64,000 bases of DNA from contig JBITNC010000001.1 of NCBI GenBank assembly GCA_050084985.1, positions 18,724,001-18,788,000 of the forward strand, written 5' to 3'. Of this stretch, positions 21,010 to 32,559 are shown piece after piece (the stretch's first letter is position 1; the number at the start of each line of letters is the position of its first letter). Both the position numbers and the translations under genes were made by a program. The stretch is from Nageia nagi. Lineage: Eukaryota > Pinophyta. The notes beneath the pieces are model-generated. The model saw nothing but the letters and a program-made list of their open reading frames with translations. It made no database searches and was not told the origin of the DNA.

Positions 21010-23610
21010 GACTAAGCTATGGATTCTTGATAGTGGTTGTTCTTGATCAATGAAAAATAAAGCCTTGAGAACTTGTAATAATATGATTGTGATTGAGTCA
21101 TGTTTTGAAATAATGATGAAGCTAATATTATCGAAAAAGGCACAATAAGATTTAGAGATAGTAGAGTCAAGAATGAAGAGGTGCTCTTTGTTATTGGCTT
21201 AAAACATAATCTGCTAAGTGTTAACCAAATCTATGATAAAGATAATGATGTGATTTTCAAAAAGCATGGTTGTGAAATTAGAAGAACAAGCAATAGAAAT
21301 ATAGTTTCTCATGGCACAAGAACATCTAGAAATATTTATACTATTTTGGAGAATGCTTAATACTCTTGCATGATGAGCCAAGAGGATACATGTTGGCTTT
21401 GGCACAAGATACTTGGGCACATTAACTTTGATAATCTAAAAAATATTAGTTCAAGAAAGGTAGTAAGAGACATACCCTCCATTTCAAATCCCTCTATAAA
21501 TATTTTCTCCTCATGTCAAAAGGGCAAGCAAGCTAGATATTCCTTCAAGTTCTTGAAGCATAAATCAAAGGCTTTTGAAATGATTAAAACATTCAAAAGC
21601 ATAGTTGAGAACTAGACTAGTAGAAGAATAAAATGCTTGAGATCAGATAGAGGAGGAGATTTCATCTCAAAAGAGTTTTCTAAATTTTATGACAAGCATG
21701 GTAGTAGAAGGTAATTATCAACTCCAAGATCTCACCAATAGAATGGTGTAGTTAAGAGGAAGAATAGAACTATGTAAGAAATAGCCAAAACTATGATGAC
21801 TAGTAGCAAAATTACTGACTAATTCTAGAAGAAGGTAGTGCATGCACTTGTGTACATCCAAAATAGGTGCATGCTTATAAAAAATAAAAATAAGACACCC
21901 TATAAATTATGGTTTGGAAGGAACACTTCTATAAATCATTTTAAGGTCTTTGGCAACAAGTGTTACATCAAGAGAACTAACAATAATCTTGGCAAGTTTG
22001 AAGATAGTGAAGATGAAGGTATATTTCTTGGATACTCATATAAAAGTAAGGCCTATAGATGCTACAACAAAAGGCTTGGAAAAATAGTTGAAAGTGTTGA
22101 TGTTAAAGTATATGAAGGTTTAGATTTTACAACTAGAAATGAATTAGACTATCCCACTTATGAGGAAGTGATTGAATAGGATAAACATGAAGCATAAAAA
22201 GTAAAACAACCACAACTAGCCACTCCATGAACTTCAACCAGCCAAATGAAACCTCTCCAGTATGTTGAAAAGAACCATCCTAAAGATAAAATCATAAGGG
22301 ATCTTAGAACTGGTGGCTAAACTATAAGAATGATTGCATTAGCTCAAGAGCATATAAAATACTCCTTGGTATCTCATATCAAGCCTAAATCTATGGTAGA
22401 GTCATGCAAAGTTAAGCATTAGGTAAAATCCATGCAAGAGGATCTAGATTAGACTAAGAAGAGTGAAACATAGGATCTTGTCACTTGACATACAAGCAAG
22501 AATGTCATTGGCACAAAATGGGTTTTCAAGAACAAGTTGAATGAAGAAGGTAAAGTTATCAAAAATAAGGCAAGACTGGTATGTAAAGGTTATGCTAAGA
22601 TAGAAGGTATTGATTTTTATGAGACTTTTGCTTTGGTAGCTAGACTCTAAACCATTAGAATAGTTTTAGCCTTAGTTGCATACAAATATTTTAGAATATT
22701 TCAAATGGATGTAAAAGCTACATTTTTAAATGGTGTCTTAAAAGAAGAGGTCTATATAGAATAGCTAGATGGATTCTAGGTGGGGAAGGATCCCAATGTT
22801 GTATGTAAATAAAAGAAAGCCTTGTATGGAATGAAACAAGCTCCTATAGCTTGGTATGTTATATTAGATAAGTATTTTTTAGAACAAGGGTTCAGATAAG
22901 GGATAACAAGTAGTAATTTGTATGTGACACATGAAATTGGATACCTAATTATCATTATTATTTATATTGATGATATCATTATTTATAGTAGCAAGAATGA
23001 CTTGTGCAATGATTTTGCAAGCAATATGAAGGAGTTCGAAATGTCTATGATGGGTGAGCTCTCTTATTTCCTTGGGCTACAAGTAAATCAATAAAAAAAG
23101 GAATTTTTATCTCACAACTCAAGTATGTTAAATAGGTGCTAAATAAATTAAATATAGAGGAAAACAAGCTTATGAGCACTCCCATGAAAATTGAATGCAA
23201 ACTAAGTAAAATGGATACTTTCCCTAGTGTTGATCACACCATGTATGGATCCATAATTGGTAGCTTTCTCTATTTGACTACTATAAGAACAGACATATTA
23301 CAAGTTGTGTGCATGGTCTCTAGATTTCAAGCTCATCCAAAGGAGGTACATGTACAAGTTTTGAAGAGGATCTTCAAATATTTGAAAGGCACCATCGAGT
23401 TTGGCCTATGGTACCCCAAAGGTATGGACTTCACATTATTTTCTTACTCATATGTTGATTGGTCTAGATATGTAGATGATAGAAAAAGCATTAGTGGTGG
23501 AGCATATTATCTTGGTCAAAATCTAGCCTCCTAGTATAGTAAGAAATAAGACTCAATATCTCTTTCAATAGCTAAGGTAGAGTATATTGTAGTCGCATCT
23601 TGTTGCACAT
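21010..23610 (+). pseudogene. pol of the old SIRE-like copia: protease, integrase, RT, RNase H, decayed
   Basis: In order: protease WILDSGCS near 21020; integrase zinc region WHKILGHINFDNL (21395 onward) with a later SC..GKQ; the second catalytic Asp in LRSDRGGDF near 21640; the integrase C-terminal HFKVFGNKCY (21838-22179); RT with TKWVFKNK near 22515, [21 protein letters not shown] near 22710 and YIDDI near 22965; and RNase H from 23136 (STPM, then the DDRKSISGG segment near 23480, then SLSIAKVEYI). Stops interrupt every domain, many at former Gln or Trp codons. After about 23610 the expected RNase H end is replaced by sequence I cannot align. Confidence 0.75.
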
Positions 23611-24075
23611 AAATATTGCATATTTTGTGTTCAAATCTATCATCTAGGCTAATGAAGATATTACGTGTTCAAGTTTGCCAATGTTACCTATTGATGTCAT
23701 TAATGGTGTTATAATTTTTGTTAGGCTTGTTATTTTGGATCAAAGTTATCTTCATCAATATAGAACTACTGGGCCTACTATTACTTGGCATTCAATATAC
23801 TAGAAATTAAAGTGAGTTCATGTTGTTGTTATTCTTATTTTTAATCAAATGGTTCATGCCCATGTGATGCTGTTGAAGTTGGTGAAGTATATATTTCAAA
23901 TTTCCATGATCCTATGCTACTATGTTGGTATGTGTACTGATGCAAACATTGCTATTGAGTTTTTTATTTGATCTATAGTCATGAAGTACCCTCCTAATCA
24001 ATGTATGCACATTTGATATTGTTGACAAAAAGGAGGAGAAAAATCATGACTAGAGTGTATTTTGACAATAATGCC
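23611..24075 (+). other. Old copia 3' interior, divergent
   Basis: No domain is recognised. Near 24020 the phrase AAAAAGGAGGAGAAAA and a second purine tract near 24076 resemble the KGGEK-type spacer that ends SIRE elements. Confidence 0.4.
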
Positions 24076-24086
24076 AAAGGAGGAGA
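24076..24086 (+). other. Polypurine tract of the old copia
   Basis: AAAGGAGGAGA, one base before the TGTTGG start of the 3' LTR. Confidence 0.7.
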
Positions 24087-24087
24087 T

Positions 24088-26203
24088 TGTTGGTCATATG
24101 CTTGTGTTGTTATTGTCATTATTGTTAATGGATTCTATTTTCATGAGTTGCTACCATTATTATCCATAATAGACATACACCATAATATCAAATGTGATCA
24201 AGTGTAATCATGTTGAAGTCATACAATGTTGGGTAGTGCTGAAGTGTAATTTCATACCATGTCGGATGTGTCAAGTGTATGAGAAGTGTTTAATTAGTCT
24301 TTTCAAGAATGTATAAGGTATACCAAGTATATAAGAGGTGTATCAATCATATAAAAGTCCTTATGTAGTGAAATGAAGTCTTATGTGAAGAAGAATGTTT
24401 ATATGTGGAGGTAACAAAGACTTATTGTTGACTAAGATGTGCTTGACCAAAACCTAAAGACTTGAATCTAAGAGTTACAATTTTTTTCTTAGAAGGAAAA
24501 CATATTATGCCAAAATTTTGATAGTATTTATAGGTATCTAAATTTGTATGAACTCGTCAAAAATAAATATAAAAAAATACACTATTCCAGTAGAATTTGC
24601 TTGAACATATTTTGAACTGAATGGTCAAAACTCAAATCTCATAATTGTAACACTTAATGTGGTTAATTTTACTATAATTCACCATAATATATGATTACCC
24701 ATCACTAGTAGGACTTGTATTGAATAAAATGAAGTTTGTTTGATTTCTCCATTATTCTGATGGAATTTGGTTTGCTCTGCTCTACTAGATCTCTACCAAA
24801 ATCAAATGCTCTGCAAAATATTTGAAAAAGCATTAAGTATAATTTTATTATATTTTTGTACTATTCTAGAAACATTTTTCCATTCTAATACTATCATATC
24901 TTCACCAAAATCAAATACTCTATAAAATATTTGAAAAATGGCTAAGTATAACATTATTCTATTTAATCGTTACTCCAGCAAAGTTTGTCCATTCCAATAC
25001 TATCATATCTTCATCAAAATCATATAGAGTTATGCATTTAGTTATAGTATTGGATAGATAACAAAGAGACTATGCAAAGAATAAAGTGCTTATGCAAAAG
25101 ACTCAAGGCTTATGCAATCAAGGCTTATGTAGATCTCTTAGATCTTATGTGGAGAAGGAATGGCTTATGTAGTCAAAGAAGACTTTATGTGGTTATCAAA
25201 AGTCTTATGCAAAAACCCAAAGTCTTATGCAGAGTCAAATAGGGTTATGTGGAGAAATAATCTTCTACCTAATTTGCTAATTTTTAAGCATGATTTAAGT
25301 CTTTAGCATGCATTTTAGTCTAAGCATAGTTGTTATAATGTCATGGAAAGTAAATGAGGTTCTAACATCATGGAAGTAAGGATGCAACTAAGTTTAGTGA
25401 ACTCGTGGTCTATAGAAATTAGAACTAATGATGATAGGCATTAAGTGATAGTCAAGGGAGTAATTGTTGGTAATGTAATCATGGGCCTACATGCACATTG
25501 AAGCTTCTAGTACAAAGGTTGAAGATTTTGTAAGTTATCAAATATTTTATGAGTTTTGGAAGGAAAGGGAGTAGTGTTAATATTTTTTATAGCTGTCAAA
25601 TATAGATGGAAAAATAAGAGAGGTGAATGCTACAAAAATAGAGATTAAATATCAGATAAGGGAATGTTGCCATTGAGACAAATCTATCAGATTGGTAATG
25701 AGGGTAACATGATGGTTATGAAGATCATGAAAACCTATTCTAATAGTCAAGTGTGTGTGGTTTACTAAGCTAGAATATTGAGGGTCTTCTAAGACATAGT
25801 TGGAAAGTTTACCAAAACCTTATTCATGTAATCTACTAAATTAGTGCTTGGCATAGGGATTGGTACTCCTTGCAATGGGTGTTGTAGAACTTAGGGGTTG
25901 GTGCTCCTTCTAGTTGGTGTTGGTAAAGTAGGGTTTGGTGCTCCTTCCAATTGGTGCCAGTAAATTGAATATAAAATTAGTGCTTTGCATTAGGCTATAT
26001 TTGTACCATGACCCAAGCATTCTTATTCAAGGATGTTGCTAGAATGGTGAACCTCATTATATTTGATATTACATGATTACCTCTTGATGTGCTTTTTTAT
26101 TTTAATTCAATATTTCTACTACATTACCTTAAGCATTCTAGGTTTGAGATTTCAAAGTATAACCCTAATGCATTCCCCCTCTTAGTGTCACTTCTATTTT
26201 AAC
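24088..26203 (+). repeat. 3' LTR of the old copia
   Basis: 2,116 bp starting TGTTGG; the end is set by the match to the 5' LTR end and by TTGTAT (26204-26209), which resembles TTGTAC before the 5' LTR. It preserves the empty form of the site used by the young copia (CTTAGTGTCACTTCTA). Confidence 0.75.
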
Positions 26204-27299
26204 TTGTATATAAATCATATACCTAAACAAATAGTAAGTCCAAGAAAGTCATGTATAGTCCAACATAGTATGCCATGTAGTGTGAATGACATATATTGTA
26301 TAAGTATACTTATATCAATCATACTATGAATTCCATTCTATAATTGCATCAATTCATCAATTAATAGTTCAAGGTATACATCCATATTTTTTACTTGATT
26401 CTTGAGTCAACATCAAATGTTCTTGTTTTATAAACATCCATAGAGGTAAGTTATTTTGACTATAACAATACACCATAATGAATAATTAGATGATTATATA
26501 GAAAATAAATTGACACCATCAATTGATAAACCCAATATGACACTCTTAGGTTCATGTCAAAATTTATCTAGCCATGTATCCTTTATATGTCTCATTTCTC
26601 TACTATTTGCAGGAATGCATAGTACATCATTTACACTTCTACATTTTGCATTACAATCCATATACTATGTAAATGACTTACAATAAAATATTTGAATTGA
26701 CTTGATAATGATTAGCATTTGGTGAATAACCTTTTGAGGAATGGTTTTCCCTTTTGATCCTTATTGGTATCTATTTGCACCACACTTTGGACATGTACTC
26801 AAAGTTGCATATGATCCTCTATACAATATGCAATCATTAATACAAGCATGGTATGAATGAAACTCTACACTACATCCTTCAAAATTTCATTTGTATTTTT
26901 GCATGAAGTAGTGAGGAAATTATCATCTAGAAGAACCTTCTATTTTAGTAACCTATAATACCATAAATAACAATAAACATTTTATGTTAAATAATAGAAT
27001 ATATTAAATTTCATTATAATTTATATATTAGATGTAAAAAAAAATCAAATATAATTAGAATATTAATGAAAAATTAAAAAAGATACATACTCAAGAAGAT
27101 CAGTGAAATTTCTATCTAACCATCCATGTTTGGCTTTTAAATTCATAAAAAGTAGGGTTGTTGACAACATGTTAAAATGTGCTCCTTTATATAGAAGGGT
27201 TTTGGAAGCACTATACAAGTTAAATTTTTCAAATACATCATCATCACATGTATGATGACCATTATTTGGATAGAATATCGACTCAATTAAATCATTCAA
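26204..27299 (-). pseudogene. CACTA transposase tnpD, 5' half (Transposase_21 region), decayed
   Basis: On the minus strand an open 78-codon piece (27063-27299) has the TnpD N-terminal signature: a Leu/Thr-rich LLFMNLKAKHGWLDRNFTDLLEY segment in which GW.D..F..LL is the conserved core. Downstream, near 26767-26855, comes a Cys-rich part with INDCILY and CPKCGANRY, matching the CP.DC and CPKCG motifs of Transposase_21. Near 26565-26640 lie MRHIKDTWLD and LGLSIDGVN, the conserved LG...DG.NPF region. The frame is then cut at 26204 by the old copia and resumes beyond 8082. Stops are frequent, so it is inactive. Confidence 0.75.
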
Positions 27300-28063
27300 T
27301 GCACTTTGTTCTTGATGATCATCAATATCCTCTATTTCTTCATAATTATCATCATCATCATTATCTTGATCTATGATTACATGAGTAGGAGCTATTAGAT
27401 TTGGATTTATTAGGAAACATGTATAATCCTCACCACTTAATACTTCATGTAGTCTCTTCCTCTATCTCCAATTTTTCTTTTTTTGATGCATAATTGGTGG
27501 ATGTTCAAATGATCTTGAGTAATGGTCATGACTATTTGGTAATTATTTATGTGCCTCTCAATGAATTAGTTATTACAAAACATTAACAAGTATATCATAA
27601 TATAAAAGTAAATAATAATATTATTTTTTCATAAGTGTAATATATATCAAAAAATTTAAGATGTGTTTACAATTTTATTATAATATTTCTTATTATTAGG
27701 TGAACAAATGCATCATTTTTTTCAAGGTGTTACAAATGTTTACTAAGGAAAAATCACCAGATATCCATGATTATGTCATTGTTTATAGTATCCAACAAGT
27801 AACTATCAATAACTTTAACAATAAAAACACTTCCAATAGTTTTGTAGATATAAATTAACATGTTTTAACAAGTCACTGGAGTAACATAGAGCATCATAAC
27901 TTCCTATTACAATGTTATTCAATTATTACTAGAACTAGGTCCTTTATCTCAATGCTTTGATCTTGGTTTAATTATTACATTTGGATATCTCGATTCCAAA
28001 TGTTTCCTACATGGAGGAATAGGTCTTTTGAAATTTTAGTACACTAATAACTCCTTTCTAGGT
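27300..28063 (-). other. CACTA interior between tnpD and the SET-like frame
   Basis: The minus strand carries an acidic stretch (DDDDNYEEIEDI-like, near 27310-27360) that probably belongs to the transposase N-terminus. The rest is AT-rich without recognisable coding and may include introns. Confidence 0.35.
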
Positions 28064-28540
28064 TTAAGATTTATAATAAGAACAACCTATACATAATTTT
28101 TTTATTTTTTTACTCATGAATTCTTCTTTTTCATGTGTAAATTCATGAAGTTCATAATTCACTAGAAATCCACTATCTTTAGAACTATTTAAGTATCTTG
28201 CAATATTTCCATGTAGCCTAGGTTGACCATCAATGTAATTACAATCATTACCTTCAATCATTGATGAATTTATACACATGCCATATGTATACATATTGAA
28301 CAAAGAAGTAGTCATTCTTATCAATTCTTGATGAGTGTAAGTTAGCCCACAAAATGGAATTGATGGTGGAATTATTATACTTGGATGAACCCACTGGTGA
28401 TAATATGTGCAAGCCCATACCACCATTCTATAAAATTTTATAAGGTTTGATAATGTATGATTTACCATAATAAATGAATTGCTTATACACTCTTGGAAAA
28501 GTACATTATTTAAGCCATGCATCATATGTTTGATATTCAT
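28064..28540 (-). pseudogene. SET-domain-like reading frame inside the CACTA element
   Basis: The 158-codon open frame contains YIDG (102-105) followed by HGNIARYLNSS (110-120), resembling the core of SET methyltransferases, where the sequence is D....GN.ARF.NHSC. The usual NHS is NSS here, and the expected Cys after it is not evident. After residue 130 come basic and aromatic residues ending in YYKS, like the DYNYY end of a SET core. In the upstream part I recognise no pre-SET Cys cluster. The frame is on the transposase's strand, about 770 bp upstream of its N-terminal piece. Either a captured host fragment or an element-specific protein is possible. Lacking a full active site, it is probably not a working methyltransferase. 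The assignment rests on short motifs. Confidence 0.4.
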
Positions 28541-29520
28541 ATATAATCCTATATAATTTTAATTCATTTGCTGATAGAATTAAATCATCAACATCCTCAA
28601 ATGGTAGCTTAACTAGCTCTTGATTTGCATAAATACGTGCAAGCAATATTTGAAGTTATTCTTAATGTCTCATTATTACAATAGGTAGATTAATTGGCTT
28701 CTAATTTTCATTTGATGAGTCTCTAGGTTGTGTTTTTTGTTCAAAATTCTCTTTTATATATTCAAAACATAGAGCATTTTCAACTGGACTAAAGGGATTT
28801 TCACATACTATAGGAGGTATTGCATCCTCTATCTTTGGTAGGCCATCAACATCTTAATAATGGATTTCTATAACTTCCCTTCATTTATATTCTCTACCCT
28901 TACAACTTGAACACCTACATAAAATAGATGCCCTAAAATAGAGTGATAGAATCATTCCATCCTATTATCTCATGATCAACCATCAATTCATATCCTAGGA
29001 AAGCTATATCCTACTAGAAAACACTATGTGGTTACATTACTTCTTACCCTTTTTGACTCAAGATTTTTTAATAAGAATTGTTGACATTGGACCTAATTAT
29101 TAAAATATTAATGAAAATAAGAAATATGAATAGGATTTGGTGTTAATATGAAAAACCAAATCATAATTAAATGCTAATTACCTCAACATATTCATCATCT
29201 TCAGATGCTAAATATGATTTATCACTAATTCGACCAAGAATGAAGTTGTCTTCCTATAAAATTAGCCATATAAATAGAAACTAGTTAAATATTGCATATT
29301 ATTTAAATGAGATCTTACATTTCTAATAAAATATATATGAAAATAAATTCATGCATATACCTCATCATCATCCATCCTCCTATCATTAGGAATGAATGGT
29401 GGTATAATCTTGTCATCATTTGAATTGATTAACACATCCTCCCTCCTAGTGTGACAAAATGGTGACAACTCCTCATCATCAGATGGAACATCACTCATCC
29501 TACAACTTGACATAATGATA
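28541..29520 (-). pseudogene. N-terminal exon-like pieces of the CACTA gene
   Basis: Minus-strand reading from about 29511 gives a Met-initiated acidic peptide with SDVPSDDEELSPF and later NDRRMDDDE, then SDKSYLASEDDEYVE near 29180-29240. Around 28900-29000 a decayed piece reads VGYSFPR and later DSITLF. The same order of pieces is found in copy 2 (58420-59030), so these are parts of one gene model with introns. I do not recognise the family. Stops make this copy inactive. Confidence 0.4.
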
Positions 29521-29639
29521 AAAATCAATGATGATGTTTATGAAATGCAATCACTTGGTTGCTTTACAATTAAATCAATTTAGAAATAATAGTTAATACA
29601 TTTTATGGTTAAAAAATGTTGAGATATTATTGAAAATGT

Positions 29640-30712
29640 TTAGTTAAAAATAAAAATGATGACTTAGGTGCTTAAGATTTCAAGGTTTATGGGTATTAGG
29701 GTTCAAGGATTAGTGTTTATGATTTAATGTTTAAGCTTAAATATTTATTATATAATTTTTAGGGATTAAGGTTAAAGATTTAGGGTTTTAAGGTTAAGGT
29801 TTAATGTTTAGGGTTTAGAATATATGGTTTATGGTTTAGGATTTAAGGTTTATAGTTTAGGATTTAGAATTTAGGATTTAGGGTATAGGATATAATGTTT
29901 AATGTTTAGGGTATATGGTTTATGGTTTAGGATTTAAGGTTTATAGCTTAGAATTTGGGATCGAGGTTAGGGTATAGGGATTAATGTTTAAGGTATACTA
30001 TTAATGTATAAGATTAATATTTAGGGTTTAGGGTTTAATATTAGGATTTGGGTTTAGGGTATATATTTAATGTTTGATGTTTAGGTTAAAGATTTGACAT
30101 TTAGGGTTCAATATATAAGTTTAAGGTTTAGGATTTAACATTAATGGTTTAGGGTATAGGATATAATATATAAGTGTAAGGTTTAATATTTAAGGTTTAG
30201 GTGTTAAGGTTTAATGTTTTAAGGTTATATGGTTTATGGTTTAGAATTTATGAATTAGGATTTAGAGTTTAGGGTATAGGGTATAATGTTAAATATTTGA
30301 TGTTTCAAGTTAAAGATTTATAGTTTAGGGTTTAGGGTTCAAGATATAGGTTTAGAGTTTAGGGTTTAGGGTATATGGTATAAAGTATAGAATCTTAGGT
30401 TTTATATTTAAGGTTTAGGGTTTTACGGTTAAGGTTTAATGTTTAGTGTTTAGGCTATATGATTTGTGGTTTAATATTTATGGTTTAGAGTTTACAATTT
30501 AAAATTTAAGGTTAAATAAGGGGATATAATGTTTGATATTTAATATTTAGGGTTAAATATTTAAGATTTAGGGTTTAGGATTTAGGATTTAAGATATAGG
30601 TTTAGGGTTTAGAGTATATGGTATAAGGTATAAGATCTAAGGTAAAAGAGTATAGGATTTAGGGAATAAGGTTTAGGGTTAAAAGTATAAGGTTTAGGGT
30701 TTAATATATAAG
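29640..30712 (+). repeat. Degenerate TTTAGGG-like array, copy 1 (left part)
   Basis: About 1.1 kb of GGTTTAGGGTTTA-type repeats in which TTTAGGG, TTTAAGG, TTTAGGA and TATAGGG alternate without a strict register. The G-rich strand is plus. It is interrupted at 30713 by a Ty3/gypsy element (duplication ATAAG) and continues at 44810-45005. Confidence 0.9.
30708..30712. repeat. Target-site duplication of the gypsy element (left)
   Basis: ATAAG, repeated exactly at 44810-44814 after the other LTR. Confidence 0.8.
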
Positions 30713-32534
30713 TGTTGATCAGTATAGCATAACCTCAAGGGTTTGGTCTAGTCGTGTTCTCCATTGCCTATAATAGTAGGTTTTTTGAAAGAGCAAAAAG
30801 TGGTGGGGATGCGCTCATGTTGGTTCTCTACTCAATCTCTAGTTTATAGGCCAGTTCCTATCTATATTTAAGGTCAAAAGTAATAGGAAAGGAATAAAAA
30901 TATGAAGAGTTATAGGAAAGAAATAAATAAATAGCTAAAATTGAAAATTTACAACCTAGGCATTGCAACACAAGCAGCAATCCATGGCCAAGATTAAGAA
31001 TAGAAAACTATCTTGCACTTGGGATCTTGCAATCACGACACATAGCCATAATTTGAAAAAAATATTTCACACACAACATACACCAAAGCAATAGATAGCC
31101 ACTTTATTGCAAGAGGGAAAAGCATTATCTATTGTATTATCATACATGAATAGCTCTTACATATTTGGGCAAATTTTCTTAAATGTTTGACCTTTTTAGT
31201 TTCTAAAAGATAGCTATTTATACAACTTCCCCCCTCTTTGTGTGGTTGGGTTTCATTAATATACATAACTACTAGAATTAAATGAAATAACTAAAATAAC
31301 ACTATTTACATAAATGCTACAACTATGCTAGATTACACAGTGAATAAGTACTAATCGAAATAACTATCTAGGAATTTGCAACTTTTGAACAACCATGTCC
31401 ATAGAGCTACAATCCTTCTAACATGTTGTTGACTTCTCTTTTTTTAACCTTGTAGCTGATTAAAGATAGCACTATAGCTGATTGAGTAATTATTTGATTG
31501 CACATTGATTGGTATGATTCAGTATTATTCTTTGTCAGTTGCTAGCTATCTCTCTGCAATCTTTATGATCTCTACTATAAATGATAGTAATCAAAGTAAT
31601 GGTGATTGATAGGTATTATGTTCACTTGGTTTAAGAAGAACTACCACTGTCATATGGAAATGAGTTGATGTTGACACATTAACAGGGCCTTAGAGGTCAA
31701 ACACTTAAGATGAAGTGGATTCGGGTGTTCCTTCTTATGCATTACTCTTACACTTACTTGGCAGGCTCTATGTTCTTCTTTTGAGTTATGTTAATGACCT
31801 AGCTCTTTTAGGACTCGTTGATTTTAGCCAAAAATCATGACATCATCTCTCAAAATCGATGGGCATTATTGATATTTTGGCTCCTTTGGGACTCGTTGAT
31901 TTTCATTAAAAAAAATTTGATGTAATCTCTTAGAATCGATGGGCTCTATTAATGTTCTTCAAAAATCTAGCTCTCAATTTATGCAAGTCTTTGACACTTG
32001 TGTGAACAATTCCTAGAGATCCTAAGGCAATAAATATAATTCCTAGATAGTCTTATATACATGACTCTTGGGTATTTTTTATAATTCTTTCAGGTACTCT
32101 AAAGAAGATGACACAACTCTTGGGTTCTCTTAACTCATGAGCACTAAAGAACAAAAGAATAAAGAATGAAATAACTTCCAGGTTCTCTTAACTCTAAGGC
32201 ACTAAAGAACAAAACAATAAAGAATGACATAAATCCTATTGACATAACTCCTGAGTATTCTTATTCACATAATTTTTGGGTACTAAGAAAAGAATATGAC
32301 TCCTAGGTACTATTATATACATCACTCTTGACACTCTAAGGGGAAGTAATGATAAGAGGATGGATTAATAAAAATGAAAGAATACAAAAACTTACAAGTC
32401 TTAGAGACTCTAAGAGAACAATATCCCTCTTGAGCATTCTTATATATACAACTCTTGGAGACTAAAGAATGAAAAATAAAGAATAAATAATAATAGAATT
32501 ACCTTGATTTAGAGTGTAATTCTGAAAAAATACA
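30713..32534 (-). repeat. 3' LTR of the gypsy element
   Basis: 1,822 bp. On the plus strand it opens TGTTGATCA and closes AATACA. A unit of about 60 bp (GGTTCTCTTAACTC ... CACTAAAGAACAAAA) is present twice at about 32110-32228 but once in the other LTR, accounting for most of the 83-bp length difference. No promoter motif stands out. Confidence 0.85.
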
Positions 32535-32559
32535 ATTTTTTGATAGCTCTTTGGGGTCT

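Larger units (their letters stand above)
8083..26203 (+). mobile_element. Old Ty1/copia element, SIRE/Maximus-like, decayed
   Basis: The element has long direct repeats (8083-10074 plus about 18916-18935, and 24088-26203) flanking a decayed gag-pol on the plus strand. Putative target duplications are TTGTAC (8077-8082) and TTGTAT (26204-26209), five of six bases alike, and it splits a tnpD reading frame, which supports both ends. The gag type (three zinc knuckles and a coiled coil), the polypurine tract context and LTRs near 2.1 kb fit the SIRE/Maximus lineage. In a hand-compared stretch of about 130 bp the LTRs differ at about one base in five. A younger copia (10075-18915) lies at the end of its 5' LTR. 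Confidence 0.75.

Noticed and set aside
29640-30712. A functional or recently lost telomere
   Set aside because: Units are highly degenerate, orientation reverses further right, and the same arrays occur at a fixed place in a second transposon copy.
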